Assembly (NCBI GenBank): GCA_902774045.1 | Contig: CACYGW010000006.1 | Location: 62,001 to 126,000 of the forward strand | DNA length: 64,000 nt | Reading direction: 5' to 3' | From: an uncultured Bacteroidia bacterium | Lineage (GTDB): Bacteria > Bacteroidota > Bacteroidia > Bacteroidales > UBA932 | Shown: one piece after another, positions 34,809 through 43,458 of the stretch | Layout: each line of letters starts with the position of its first letter | How positions within the stretch are numbered: position 1 is the first letter of the stretch | Notes under the pieces: generated by a model | What the model was told of the DNA's origin: nothing | The model's input: only the letters and a program-made list of their open reading frames with translations | Database searches by the model: none | Made by a program: the position numbers and the translations under genes

Positions 34809-36050
34809 CTAGAGGTTGAAGCGGAGGCCTAACTCGATAGAGAGCATCCAGGGCTGCTGGGTGCGGATGGTTTTAGGCTGATCGCTGTCAAAGTAGTACC
34901 TTACGCTGGGGTCCAGATAAAGGCCCAGGGTATTGGTGAATTGGAACTGGATTCCGAAGCCCACACCCACAGAATACTGAAGCCCGTGAATCTTGCCGTT
35001 AAAGTTAAGGTCATCCGGCGTATTTTCAATCCTGAACTTATTGGTAAGGGCTCTTTCTACCGCACCACCGCCATAAACGTACAGGGAAATGAGTTCCCCT
35101 TCCAGGCAATTGTAATACAGGTTCATAGGAACCCCGAGGTAGCGGACAGTGTTGTGAACATCACCGTAGTAAACGTCGTATGAGCCGTCGTCGTAAACCT
35201 GATAGTACTGACCGTAGAAGTTACGGCGCAGCTCTGTGCAGAAAAGACCGGTACCCAAGGAAAGACGCTTGGCAAGAGGAATGTTTACCCCTATTCCAAA
35301 GCTAAGGGGAAGAGCGTAGGTATTGTCTCCGCTTTCCTTTACGGTGCTCTCTGTAGGAACGCTTATTCCTGCACGCTTTCTTGTGGGCACATACTGGCTG
35401 GAGCTTATTCCGTTGCTCTGGAGATTGCCGCCAAAGGAGAGAGTGGGGTTATCCTTGATGCTTTTGCCTGCGGCAAGAATGTCTTCCATCATCAGTTGCT
35501 CCAGGGTAATCTCCTTGCCGTTTTTGGAAACCTGCGCTTCCGGAGCAGCCTGGACAGCCTGGGTGGCATCTGCCGAACCTTCTGCAACTACCTCTGCCAC
35601 CGATGCCTCTTCTATGGTCTCTGCGACCTGGGCAACCTGGGCGGCGGCAACAGTCTTATTGACAAGGGCAGCCCTGGCAGGCCCCGATTCCCGCACGGCC
35701 TGGGCCAGAAGGTTGTTTTCTGATTGCAATCCTTCCCGGCCGGAGTTAGCAGCGACGGGGTCTGCACCTTCGGGACTGTGCTCCGGTACCAGGTTGGTTG
35801 CATCTGATATATAAGGTTGGGTAGAATTGGTCTGGGTAGAAGAAAAGAGGCCCGTCCATAGAACAAGAAGCAGAGCTGCGGCTGCTGCACTTACTGCAAT
35901 GGCGGTCCTTCTAAAGAAAATGATGCGCGCGCGGCGAGCCTTTGCGGCGGCCATAGCACTCTGCACACCATCCCATACACGGGAAGAAAACTCTTCCTGT
36001 GCAGCATCGAACATAGTCTTTACTACGTTGTCAAAATTTTTGGTGTCCAT
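34809..36050 (-). CDS. Membrane-anchored protein with C-terminal beta-barrel domain, probably sigma-factor partner
   Basis: 413 residues. A 45-residue charged N-terminus (MDTKNFDNVVKTMFDAAQEE) precedes a membrane helix (TAIAVSAAAAALLLVLW), a 130-residue Ala/Glu/Val-rich linker and a C-terminal domain of about 200 residues with alternating strands (LPLSFGIGVNIPLAKRLSLG) ending in GLRFNL, typical of outer-membrane barrels (PorT/OmpA-barrel type). There is no cleavable signal peptide, so the N-terminus is expected to be cytoplasmic. It directly follows an ECF sigma gene (10 bp), suggesting the N-terminal part acts as anti-sigma. An ATG at 36059 would add three residues. Confidence 0.75.
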   Translation of the reverse strand: MDTKNFDNVVKTMFDAAQEEFSSRVWDGVQSAMAAAKARRARIIFFRRTAIAVSAAAAALLLVLWTGLFSSTQTNSTQPYISDATNLVPEHSPEGADPVAANSGREGLQSENNLLAQAVRESGPARAALVNKTVAAAQVAQVAETIEEASVAEVVAEGSADATQAVQAAPEAQVSKNGKEITLEQLMMEDILAAGKSIKDNPTLSFGGNLQSNGISSSQYVPTRKRAGISVPTESTVKESGDNTYALPLSFGIGVNIPLAKRLSLGTGLFCTELRRNFYGQYYQVYDDGSYDVYYGDVHNTVRYLGVPMNLYYNCLEGELISLYVYGGGAVERALTNKFRIENTPDDLNFNGKIHGLQYSVGVGFGIQFQFTNTLGLYLDPSVRYYFDSDQPKTIRTQQPWMLSIELGLRFNL

Positions 36051-36060
36051 AGTACGCATC

Positions 36061-36651
36061 TTACAAATTCTTTATCTTTTCCTGCAAAAACTGTCTGGCC
36101 CTAAGCACCTGCGAGCGCGAAGTGGCCTCTGTTATACCCAGCGCCTCTGCAATCTCCTTGTGTGAGTAACCTTCTACCGCAAAAAGGTTGAAGGCCGTCC
36201 TGTACACGGGTGGGAGCTGCGCTACGAGGCTCATAAGTTCCTTATATCCCAACGTCTGTATCTGCGAAGGCATTTCCGAAGCGCGGGTTGTCAACACTTC
36301 AAGGTCTCCTCTATCCCGCAGAGCATCCTTTTTACGCAAGGACATAAGGGCAGTGTTGACAAAGATCTTCCGAGCCCAACCATCGAACGAACCCTCTCCC
36401 GTGAAACTCTCCAACTTGGAGAAAAGTGTCACGAACCCATCCTGAAGCACGTCTTCTGCCGATTCTTTATCTCCCATATAGCGAAGACAAACAACCATCA
36501 TCCTTGGGGCCAAAGAATCAAAAATGGCTTTCTGAGCCTTGCCGTCCCCTTTGATGCTTAATGCTATCAGGTTTTCAAGAGAGGAATTGTCTTTCTCTTG
36601 GTCGCCGCTCCGGTTAGTTAGATGCGTTTTCCGCGGAAAACGTTGCATCAT
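36061..36651 (-). CDS. ECF-type RNA polymerase sigma factor
   Basis: 196 residues with sigma region 2 (AEDVLQDGFVTLFSKLESF, GWARKIFVNTALMSLRK) and region 4 (LPPVYRTAFNLFAVEGYSHKEIAEAL). It carries no other domain. Two adjacent ATGs (36651 and 36648) make the start MMQRF or MQRF. Cotranscribed with the membrane-anchored beta-barrel protein; the divergent TPR gene lies 95 bp away. Probable role: envelope-related transcription; the target genes cannot be inferred. Confidence 0.93.
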   Translation of the reverse strand: MMQRFPRKTHLTNRSGDQEKDNSSLENLIALSIKGDGKAQKAIFDSLAPRMMVVCLRYMGDKESAEDVLQDGFVTLFSKLESFTGEGSFDGWARKIFVNTALMSLRKKDALRDRGDLEVLTTRASEMPSQIQTLGYKELMSLVAQLPPVYRTAFNLFAVEGYSHKEIAEALGITEATSRSQVLRARQFLQEKIKNL

Positions 36652-36707
36652 ACACCAGAATTTTTTTATTCAGCATAAAAGTATAAAATTTTTGCAGGAT
36701 TTTGTAT

Positions 36708-36715
36708 TATTTTTG
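36708..36715 (+). promoter_or_regulatory. -7 element for the TPR/envC-like operon
   Basis: TATTTTTG matches TAnnTTTG, 31 nt before the TPR gene ATG. No well-spaced -33 TTTG is seen (nearest spacer 13 nt), so the call is tentative. Confidence 0.45.
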
Positions 36716-36746
36716 CAAAAATTGTGATTCCACACAACCCGCGAGT

Positions 36747-38405
36747 ATGAAAAAAACAGCGTTAAAAATATTTGCAGCCATCTCCCTATTGTTTTTGGCC
36801 GATGGTTTCCTGATGGCCCAGGAAGGTGGGAACACTACGTTTTCCAGCGCCGTTCAAAATTATCTGATGGGCGATATCTCCAAGGCCAAGGCCGGATTTG
36901 AGAAAGCAGTAAAGGAAAACCCCGGTGACGATGCCGCCTGGTACTATCTTGGCCTTTGCGCAATAGCGGAAAAAGATTCACAATCGGCCCGGGAATATAT
37001 GAATAGGGCCGTAAGCATCGACAGTACAAACTATTGGTACAGAGAGGCTTTACTTGGAACCTACAGTCCCAGGGAAGATATAGATTTAACAATAGCCCAG
37101 TACGAAAAACTACTCCGGGACTTCCCCAAGAAAACAGACCGCCAATATGCCCTTGTAAACCTTTATATAAGCGCCGGCAACCTGGACAAGGCCATAGTCC
37201 TGCTGGACGAGATTGAAGGCCGCGACGGCAAAAACGACGGCACGGTGATGGCCCGCTCCGGCATACTCAGAAACCAGAACAAGATAGAGGAATCCTATCA
37301 GATTTTAAAGGACTACGTAAGCGAGTATTCCTCTCCCTACATACTCACGATTCTGGGCGAGTACGAGATGGGAATGTACAATGACAGTACGGCCCTGGCC
37401 TATTTTAACGAGGCCCTATCTCTGGAGGATGCCTACCTGCCGGCAAAAATAGGGAAGGCAGAGACCTATCGGCTTACACGTAAATATCAGCAGTACTTCG
37501 ATATTTTAAAGTCTATTGTGGCCGATGTTGACGAAGCCCCGGCCGCCAAGGCAGACTATCTTACCCAGGTTGTACGCAGCACGGACGCACGGTTCGTAAA
37601 TAGCTTCAAGACTCAGCTGGACACGGTGTTCACCCTTATGACAGACACTCACCCGTCCGACACTACAGCCCTGCAGACGGCCTGCGCCTATAATGTTTAT
37701 GTTGGCGAGACCGACAAAGCCGCCGCCCTGGCCCTTAAGCTCTGCGAGCTCTATCCCCAGAAAGCAGATTTTGCATATACTTATTTTCAGATTCTCTACC
37801 GCGGAGAGGACTGGGACGCCATAAGCAGGGCCTACAAGGAGTTTGAGCCCAAATTCCCGGACGACGCCCTTCTGATAGATTTTGACGCCGTGGCCAAGTA
37901 CAACAAAAAAGACTACCGCGGAGTGCTTGAAGCCTCTATGCGCCAGCTTGAACTGGCTGCGGGCGACAGCGCAAAAACCCTTCACGCCCTATCTTCCATA
38001 GGCGATATGTACCACGAGCTGGGCAACAACAAAGAATCTTACAAGGCCTACGAGAAGGCTCTCAAGATAAATCCCAACTACGCCCCCGTACTTAACAACT
38101 ACGCCTGGTACCTGTGCCAGGAGGGCAAGCAGCTTAAGAAGGCCGTTAAGATGAGCCGCAAGACAATAGAGCAGGAGCCCAAGAACGCCACCTATCTGGA
38201 TACCTATGCGTGGATTCTTCACCTTACGGGCAACACCCTGGAGGCCAAGCTCTTCCTTAAGCAGGCAATGCTCTACGGAGGCAAGGAAAGCGCCACCATA
38301 ATGAAGCATTACATTGTGGTTCTGGAGGCCCTTGGAGAGAAGGATATGGCCGATTTCTACCGCGGCCAGTTAAAGTCTTTACCAAAAGGAGAAGGGGATG
38401 AATAG
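36747..38405 (+). CDS. Periplasmic/outer-membrane TPR-repeat protein
   Basis: 552 residues. A signal peptide (MKKTALKIFAAISLLFLADG, cleavage near MAQ) is followed by several tetratricopeptide repeats, clearest at MGDISKAKAGFEKAVKENPG, SAREYMNRAVSIDSTNYW, ALAYFNEALSLEDAYLPAKI and SYKAYEKALKINPNYAPVLN. TPR proteins of this kind act as scaffolds. Its stop overlaps the envC-like start by 8 bp, so the two are translationally coupled and may work together in the envelope or division. Specific partners unknown. ATG at 36747 chosen for the signal peptide. Confidence 0.85.
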   Translation: MKKTALKIFAAISLLFLADGFLMAQEGGNTTFSSAVQNYLMGDISKAKAGFEKAVKENPGDDAAWYYLGLCAIAEKDSQSAREYMNRAVSIDSTNYWYREALLGTYSPREDIDLTIAQYEKLLRDFPKKTDRQYALVNLYISAGNLDKAIVLLDEIEGRDGKNDGTVMARSGILRNQNKIEESYQILKDYVSEYSSPYILTILGEYEMGMYNDSTALAYFNEALSLEDAYLPAKIGKAETYRLTRKYQQYFDILKSIVADVDEAPAAKADYLTQVVRSTDARFVNSFKTQLDTVFTLMTDTHPSDTTALQTACAYNVYVGETDKAAALALKLCELYPQKADFAYTYFQILYRGEDWDAISRAYKEFEPKFPDDALLIDFDAVAKYNKKDYRGVLEASMRQLELAAGDSAKTLHALSSIGDMYHELGNNKESYKAYEKALKINPNYAPVLNNYAWYLCQEGKQLKKAVKMSRKTIEQEPKNATYLDTYAWILHLTGNTLEAKLFLKQAMLYGGKESATIMKHYIVVLEALGEKDMADFYRGQLKSLPKGEGDE

Positions 38406-39591
38406 GCTTCGCCTCATATCTTTGTTCTTCGGGTTGATGGTGTCTGTCCTGCCCGTGGCCGGGCAGGATAAAATTGCCGCCAACCAGAGAGATATCGACA
38501 AATACACCAAAGATGTACGCCTTCTGGAAGAGAAGATCCGAGTGCTGGATAAAGAAAAAGGCAGCGCCGCCAAAAAGCTTGAGCTTATAAAGGCGGCAGT
38601 GGATGCGCGCAAGTCTCTTGTGGCAGAAAGCGACAGGGAAATAGCCAGGTATAACGGCAGTATCGGCCAAAAAAATAAAAAAATAAAGGCCCTGAGCCTA
38701 AGGTTAGATACGCTTACCGCCTACTATACCCGCCTTGTGCGTAATGCTTATAAAAACCGGGACCCTAAGGTTTGGTACATGTATATTCTGGCCAGTGACA
38801 ACCTGGGCCAGGCGTTCAGGAGGGTGGGCTTCCTTAAGAGCCTGTCTTCGCAAATGGGCGTGCAGGCTGCCAAGATAAAGGAGACCAAGGCCAGCCTGGA
38901 CGAGGAGAAAAAGGCTCTCGTGGGGCTGCGCAGCCAGGCGGAGGCCCTAAGGACACAGCGCAGAGCAGAGCTTACGGCTATAAGCAAGGAGCAGAAGGAG
39001 GCTGAAAAGCTGCTGGCCCAGATTAACAGGAACGCCAAGAAGTACAAACGGGAGGCAGAAGAGAAGAAGGCAGAGATTACCCGCCTTAACAAGGAGCTGG
39101 ATAAACTCAAGAGGCAGCTTGCGGGCGGCAGCTCGGGGAACGGGAAGACTTCTTCCGGGAAGATAGAGATAGACCAGGCTCTGGCAGCGGAATTCAAGAA
39201 CAATCAGGGTAAACTGCCCTGGCCGCTTGACGGGCCGGTTATAGGAAAGTTCGGCAGCCACAGCCATCCGCTTCACCGCAACGTGAAGACTCTTAAGAAT
39301 AACGGAATCAACGTGGCGGCTGCAGAAGATAGCAGCGTGAGGGCCGTGTTTGACGGAACCGTGCTGCAGGTGTTCGAGATTAAGGGCTACGGACAGTGCG
39401 TGGCGCTGCTTCACGGCAACTATATGACTCAGTATTGCCGCCTTAAGGAAATCAAGGTAAAGAAGGGAGATAAGGTAAAGACCGGGCAGGTGCTTGGCAA
39501 GCTGGCCACTATCGGCGGCGACTCCTATCTGCACTTCGAGCTCTGGAACACGTCCGGCACCCCCGTGAATCCGGAAATCTGGCTTAAATAA
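38398..39591 (+). CDS. EnvC-like murein hydrolase activator (degenerate M23 domain)
   Basis: 397 residues. Signal peptide ending VAGQ, a long coiled coil (about 25-250) and a C-terminal M23/LytM fold (about 280-397). The zinc-binding HxxxD is replaced by NxxxN (NNGIN) and the HxH by YLH (SYLHFEL), so three of four metal ligands are missing. This is the pattern of EnvC/NlpD-type factors, which activate amidases during septum splitting rather than cleaving peptidoglycan. Overlaps the TPR gene by 8 bp and converges with nrdG, overlapping it by 8 bp. Confidence 0.9.
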   Translation: MNRLRLISLFFGLMVSVLPVAGQDKIAANQRDIDKYTKDVRLLEEKIRVLDKEKGSAAKKLELIKAAVDARKSLVAESDREIARYNGSIGQKNKKIKALSLRLDTLTAYYTRLVRNAYKNRDPKVWYMYILASDNLGQAFRRVGFLKSLSSQMGVQAAKIKETKASLDEEKKALVGLRSQAEALRTQRRAELTAISKEQKEAEKLLAQINRNAKKYKREAEEKKAEITRLNKELDKLKRQLAGGSSGNGKTSSGKIEIDQALAAEFKNNQGKLPWPLDGPVIGKFGSHSHPLHRNVKTLKNNGINVAAAEDSSVRAVFDGTVLQVFEIKGYGQCVALLHGNYMTQYCRLKEIKVKKGDKVKTGQVLGKLATIGGDSYLHFELWNTSGTPVNPEIWLK

Positions 39592-40084
39592 CCGCGCCCG
39601 GAGTGTGGTCCGGTGCGGGCTCTCCGTGAAGATAGATTATGCGCTGATTGGGGCTGCCTCTGAAAAGGAGGCTGGTATCCCGCTGCTCCAGAATGAATGG
39701 GCCGTCTACAAGAACGTCTATGTAGGGCAGCATCCTGGACATTTCTTCGCTGGCCAGGATTTCCTCGTAGGTGAAGCCCGTCCAGCACCATATTGTCTTG
39801 TTGGAATACTGCTTTATAAGCTGGGCCAGAAGGGTGAAGGCCTCTGCCTGATAGAAGGGGTCTCCGCCGGAGAAGGAGACGTTGCTCATCTGGTCTTCCA
39901 GCACAATCTCCAGCAGTTCCTCTACGCTCATCCACTTGCCGTTATTAATATCCCAGGACTGGGGATTGTGGCAGCCGGGGCAATGATGGTGGCAGCCGGC
40001 ACAGTAAATGGCGGTACGGAAACCAGGTCCGTCCGCCATTGTCTGATGCAGTATGTCAAGTACGCAAATTTTGTCCTTTGTCAT
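39584..40084 (-). CDS. nrdG: Anaerobic ribonucleotide reductase activating enzyme (radical SAM)
   Basis: 166 residues. The activase cluster motif CHHHCPGC follows YCAG, and ISFSGGDP-like NVSFSGGDPFYQAE is the NrdG GGDP motif. NrdG uses SAM and a 4Fe-4S cluster to make the glycyl radical of NrdD. It lies 16 bp after nrdD in the same operon. Confidence 0.96.
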   Translation of the reverse strand: MTKDKICVLDILHQTMADGPGFRTAIYCAGCHHHCPGCHNPQSWDINNGKWMSVEELLEIVLEDQMSNVSFSGGDPFYQAEAFTLLAQLIKQYSNKTIWCWTGFTYEEILASEEMSRMLPYIDVLVDGPFILEQRDTSLLFRGSPNQRIIYLHGEPAPDHTPGAVI

Positions 40085-40100
40085 ACTACCTGTTGATAAA

Positions 40101-42311
40101 CTACTTATGGATAATTCTGTCCTTTAGTTCTGCCAGCTTGCCGGAGTTCCAGCGGTTGGTTGTTCCCACGAGATAACCGGTGATTCTCTGCAGGGTATCT
40201 ATATGGTGACCGTGGCAGTGAGGGCACTCGTGAAGGTCGTTCTCTGCGTTCTCGAAGCCGCAGTCCAGACAACGGTTGCGGTTGTGGTTCACGCTGCCGT
40301 AGCCAATGTCGTACTTGTCCATAAGATCTACTATCTGCATAATAGCCTCCGGGTTGTGAGTTGCGTCACCATCGATCTCTACATAGAAGATGTGACCTGC
40401 ATTCTCGTACTTGTGGTAGGGGCCTTCGATTTTGGCCTTGTGCTCCGGGGTGCAGTGGTAGTAAACCGGCACGTGGCTGGAGTTGGTATAGTAGTCTTTG
40501 TCCGTAATTCCGGGAATTACGCCGAAGGTCTTCTTGTCTCTCTTTGTGAATCTTCCGGCCAAACCCTCTGCAGGAGTACCAAGGAAGGTGAAGTTATGCT
40601 GATAGGTCTCTGCAAAGCCGTTTATCTTCTCTGCCATATGGGAGATGATGCGCAGACCAAGTTCCTGAGCCTCCTCGCTCTCTCCGTGATGCTTACCCAC
40701 AAGGGCTATGAGGCATTCTGCAAGGCCAATGAAGCCTATTGAGAGGGTACCCTGATTCATTACGGACTCTATAGGGTCGTTCTCGTCCAGTTTCTCGCTG
40801 CCCAGCCAGAGGCCATTCATAAGCAGAGGGAACTGCTTCTTGAGGGCGGTCTTCTGGAAGTTATACCTCTCGTTAAGCTGCTTTGCGGCAATCTCCAGGG
40901 CCCAGTCCAGCTTAAGGAAGAACTTCTGGATGCGGGCGTTCTTCTCCGGCTCCTCATTCATAGCCTCCAGCGCCAGTTTTACTATGTTGATGGTGGTAAA
41001 GCTCAGGTTTCCGCGGCCGATAGAGGTCTTGGGACCGAACTTGTTACCGTAAACCCTGGTGCGGCAGCCCATTGTTGCAACCTCGTGCTCGTAACGCTTG
41101 GGGTCGTCCGGTTTCCAGGCGTCGTCCTGATTGTAGGTGGCGTCCAGGTTAAGGAAGTTAGGGAAGAACCTGCGGGCGCTAACCTTGCAGGCGAACTTGT
41201 AAAGGTCGTAGTTGGGATCTTCCGGCAGATAGCTTACACCTCTCTTCTTCTTCCAGATCTGGATAGGGAATATGGCGGTGCTGCCGTTTCCTACACCCTC
41301 GTATGTGGTGTTAAGGATTTCGCGGATAATGCAGCGGCCCTCTGCTGATGTATCTGTTCCGTAGTTGATGGAACTGAAGACAACCTGGTTACCGCCACGG
41401 CTATGGATGGTGTTCATATTGTGAACGAAGGCTTCCATCGACTGATGAACGCGGCTCACGGTCTGGTTTACGGCGTGCTGGATAGCGCGGTCCTTGCCCT
41501 GAAGACCGGTAAGGTCTCTTTTAAGATAGTCGTCTATCTTGGCAGTCTTTAGCTCTGAGTAGTCTGTATTGGTAAGAGCGGATACCTTGTCTATCTCTTC
41601 CTCGTAGGTCTTGCGTACGAAGGGAGCCAGGTAGAAGTCAAAGGCGGGAATTGCCTGTCCGCCGTGCATCTCATTCTGAACAGTCTCCATAGATATACAG
41701 GCAAGAACGCTGGCAGTCTCTATCCTCTTGGCGGGACGGGACTCGCCGTGACCGGCCTTGAGTCCGAACTCCAGAATCTTGTCCAGAGGGTGCTGGATAC
41801 AGGTAAGGGACTTTGTAGGATAGTAGTCCTTATCATGAATATGGATATAGTTGTTGGCAACGGCAGAACTTACGTCACCGGACAGAAGGCACTCGTCTAC
41901 ATAGCTCTTGGTAGCCTCGGAGGCGAACTTCATCATCATACCGGCGGGAGTGTCTGCATTCATGTTGGCATTCTCGCGGGTGATATCGTTCACCTGTGCG
42001 TCTATGATGGTCTGGAATATCTCGTTGGTCTTTGCCTTACGGGCGATATTCCTCTTATTACGGTATGCGATGTACTTCTGGGCCACCTCTTTGCGGGGGC
42101 TCTTCATAAGCTCCATCTCTACGCAGTCCTGGATTTCTTCTACGCTCATCCCGTCCCTGTCTATCTTGGAGATTATATCTGCAATCTTAGCTGCAAGTAC
42201 AATGTCCTGACCAGATTCGGTAACATCCATCGCCTTAAGTATGGCGGAAACTATCTTTTGGTTATTAAAGTCGACAACTCTTCCGTCGCGCTTAATTACG
42301 TGCTTAACCAT
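40101..42311 (-). CDS. nrdD: Anaerobic (class III) ribonucleoside-triphosphate reductase
   Basis: 736 residues. An N-terminal ATP-cone (VIKRDGRVVDFNNQKIVSAI) gives allosteric control. The C-terminus carries the four-cysteine zinc site (CLDCGFENAENDLHECPHC) and the glycyl-radical loop (RITGYLVGTTNRWNSGK). The enzyme makes dNTPs from NTPs in the absence of oxygen. With nrdG it forms a two-gene unit and indicates an anaerobic lifestyle. Confidence 0.97.
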   Translation of the reverse strand: MVKHVIKRDGRVVDFNNQKIVSAILKAMDVTESGQDIVLAAKIADIISKIDRDGMSVEEIQDCVEMELMKSPRKEVAQKYIAYRNKRNIARKAKTNEIFQTIIDAQVNDITRENANMNADTPAGMMMKFASEATKSYVDECLLSGDVSSAVANNYIHIHDKDYYPTKSLTCIQHPLDKILEFGLKAGHGESRPAKRIETASVLACISMETVQNEMHGGQAIPAFDFYLAPFVRKTYEEEIDKVSALTNTDYSELKTAKIDDYLKRDLTGLQGKDRAIQHAVNQTVSRVHQSMEAFVHNMNTIHSRGGNQVVFSSINYGTDTSAEGRCIIREILNTTYEGVGNGSTAIFPIQIWKKKRGVSYLPEDPNYDLYKFACKVSARRFFPNFLNLDATYNQDDAWKPDDPKRYEHEVATMGCRTRVYGNKFGPKTSIGRGNLSFTTINIVKLALEAMNEEPEKNARIQKFFLKLDWALEIAAKQLNERYNFQKTALKKQFPLLMNGLWLGSEKLDENDPIESVMNQGTLSIGFIGLAECLIALVGKHHGESEEAQELGLRIISHMAEKINGFAETYQHNFTFLGTPAEGLAGRFTKRDKKTFGVIPGITDKDYYTNSSHVPVYYHCTPEHKAKIEGPYHKYENAGHIFYVEIDGDATHNPEAIMQIVDLMDKYDIGYGSVNHNRNRCLDCGFENAENDLHECPHCHGHHIDTLQRITGYLVGTTNRWNSGKLAELKDRIIHK

Positions 42312-42382
42312 ATCTTTCTCTATTTATTGTATTAAATCCTGTTTCAGTACACCCGCCCTTACAGAAAGGGGGTAGCGGGAAA

Positions 42383-42390
42383 CAAAGTTA
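42383..42390 (-). promoter_or_regulatory. -7 element for nrdDG
   Basis: TAACTTTG on the minus strand, 71 bp before the nrdD ATG, matches TAnnTTTG. A consensus -33 at the right distance is not seen. Confidence 0.45.
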
Positions 42391-42442
42391 TAACACTTGG
42401 TTCAAATTATCAGCATAATCGGACCGAAAGTTATCCACAATT

Positions 42443-42479
42443 TAAAAATTTCCCTGTTAACTTGTTAGCCAACAGGGAA
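42443..42479 (-). terminator. Intrinsic terminator after the phosphopantetheinyl transferase gene
   Basis: A 9-bp stem (42450-42458 with 42471-42479), then a T-run on the minus strand (42444-42449). It separates the PPTase gene from nrdDG. Confidence 0.65.
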
Positions 42480-42533
42480 TTACATCTTAGTCTATTTTAG
42501 AATTTTTCTAAATAATAACTATTTTGTTACTTA

Positions 42534-43175
42534 TTAACATTCACCTACCACCCAGACAAGAACGTGACGGTCGAAAGTCATGTATTCCAGCTCGAATTCC
42601 TCTTCATAACCATCCTTGCCCACGAAGGTAGCCTCAAGTTCTCCTTCCCCGCGGGGACGGAAGCGCTCTATCTCTATCTGCTCTGCGAAATCTACTCCGT
42701 AAGAAGAAACCCTCTTGAAGATGGCCTCTTTGGCGCACCAGTAAATAGCAAGCTGCTCGTTGCGGCGCTCGTCTTCAAGGTCGTCAATCTCGTCTTCCGA
42801 AAGGGCCTTTTTTTCTACTGCAGAGAAGTCTCGGTCCAGAGACTCAAGGTCTATGCCCACGTCTTCCTCGTCGTGAAGGATTACGGCCACGTATTTTTCT
42901 GTGTGGGTTATGCTTATGTTGGTAACCATATTCTCCAGATACGGCTTACCATTGTCGTGATGGCTAAGGTAAACTTTTTCCTCAAAGAGTTCTCCAAGCA
43001 GGGCGCGTACCGCCAACCTCTGCTTGCGCTGAGACTCGCTGCGGATATAGGATATTTCTTCCATCTCGTCCGTAGGCGTGGAACTAAGACGTACTAACTC
43101 TTCTTCAGTCTCTGTTATCTTCCACACCGCGATTGTTGCTTCGTTTTCTAATTTCTTTTTAAGGTATAGTCCCAT
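42534..43175 (-). CDS. 4'-phosphopantetheinyl transferase superfamily protein
   Basis: 213 residues. The Sfp/AcpS-superfamily motifs are present: HTEKYVAVIL, the metal-binding DVGIDLE and WCAKEAIFK. These enzymes attach the phosphopantetheine arm of CoA to acyl carrier proteins. The length fits a Sfp-like single-chain enzyme rather than the short AcpS. The ATG at 43175 (MGLYLKKKLENEA) is preferred; the open frame upstream to 43292 has a different composition and is not supported. It is monocistronic, bounded downstream by a terminator. Confidence 0.9.
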   Translation of the reverse strand: MGLYLKKKLENEATIAVWKITETEEELVRLSSTPTDEMEEISYIRSESQRKQRLAVRALLGELFEEKVYLSHHDNGKPYLENMVTNISITHTEKYVAVILHDEEDVGIDLESLDRDFSAVEKKALSEDEIDDLEDERRNEQLAIYWCAKEAIFKRVSSYGVDFAEQIEIERFRPRGEGELEATFVGKDGYEEEFELEYMTFDRHVLVWVVGEC

Positions 43176-43406
43176 AAATTGTATGTAATTGACTGGAGGC
43201 CTGCCACAATGCACCAAAGCCCCACGGCCCAGCGGCCCGGGGTTACGTTGTACTGTATGAGTTCTGATTGCGCTTTTCCGGTAACGGATCATCCGAAAGG
43301 GAATCCGCTACGGCTGTTACATTTAAAGTAGAACTGGGAGGCTCCATAGTCTCGTTGTCTCAAATAATCATCCGCAAATATAGTATTTTTTCTCAAAAGT
43401 CTTTAG
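43176..43406. other. Intergenic stretch between PPTase and mdh
   Basis: No certain gene. A minus-strand reading frame 43243-43347 (34 residues, beginning MEPPSSTLNVTAV and ending NSYSTT) has a plausible composition, but no family, promoter or start signal supports it. An imperfect hairpin (arms about 9 bp) lies near 43283-43315. The sequence is more GC-rich than neighbouring intergenic DNA, so a structured RNA is possible. Confidence 0.3.
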
Positions 43407-43414
43407 TATCTTTG
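43407..43414 (+). promoter_or_regulatory. -7 element for mdh
   Basis: TATCTTTG matches TAnnTTTG and is 44 bp before the mdh ATG. No exact -33 TTTG is seen at 19-20 nt. Confidence 0.55.
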
Positions 43415-43458
43415 CGAAAGTTTTAAAAAGAGTAATAAAAACAAAAAATCTAATAAAC

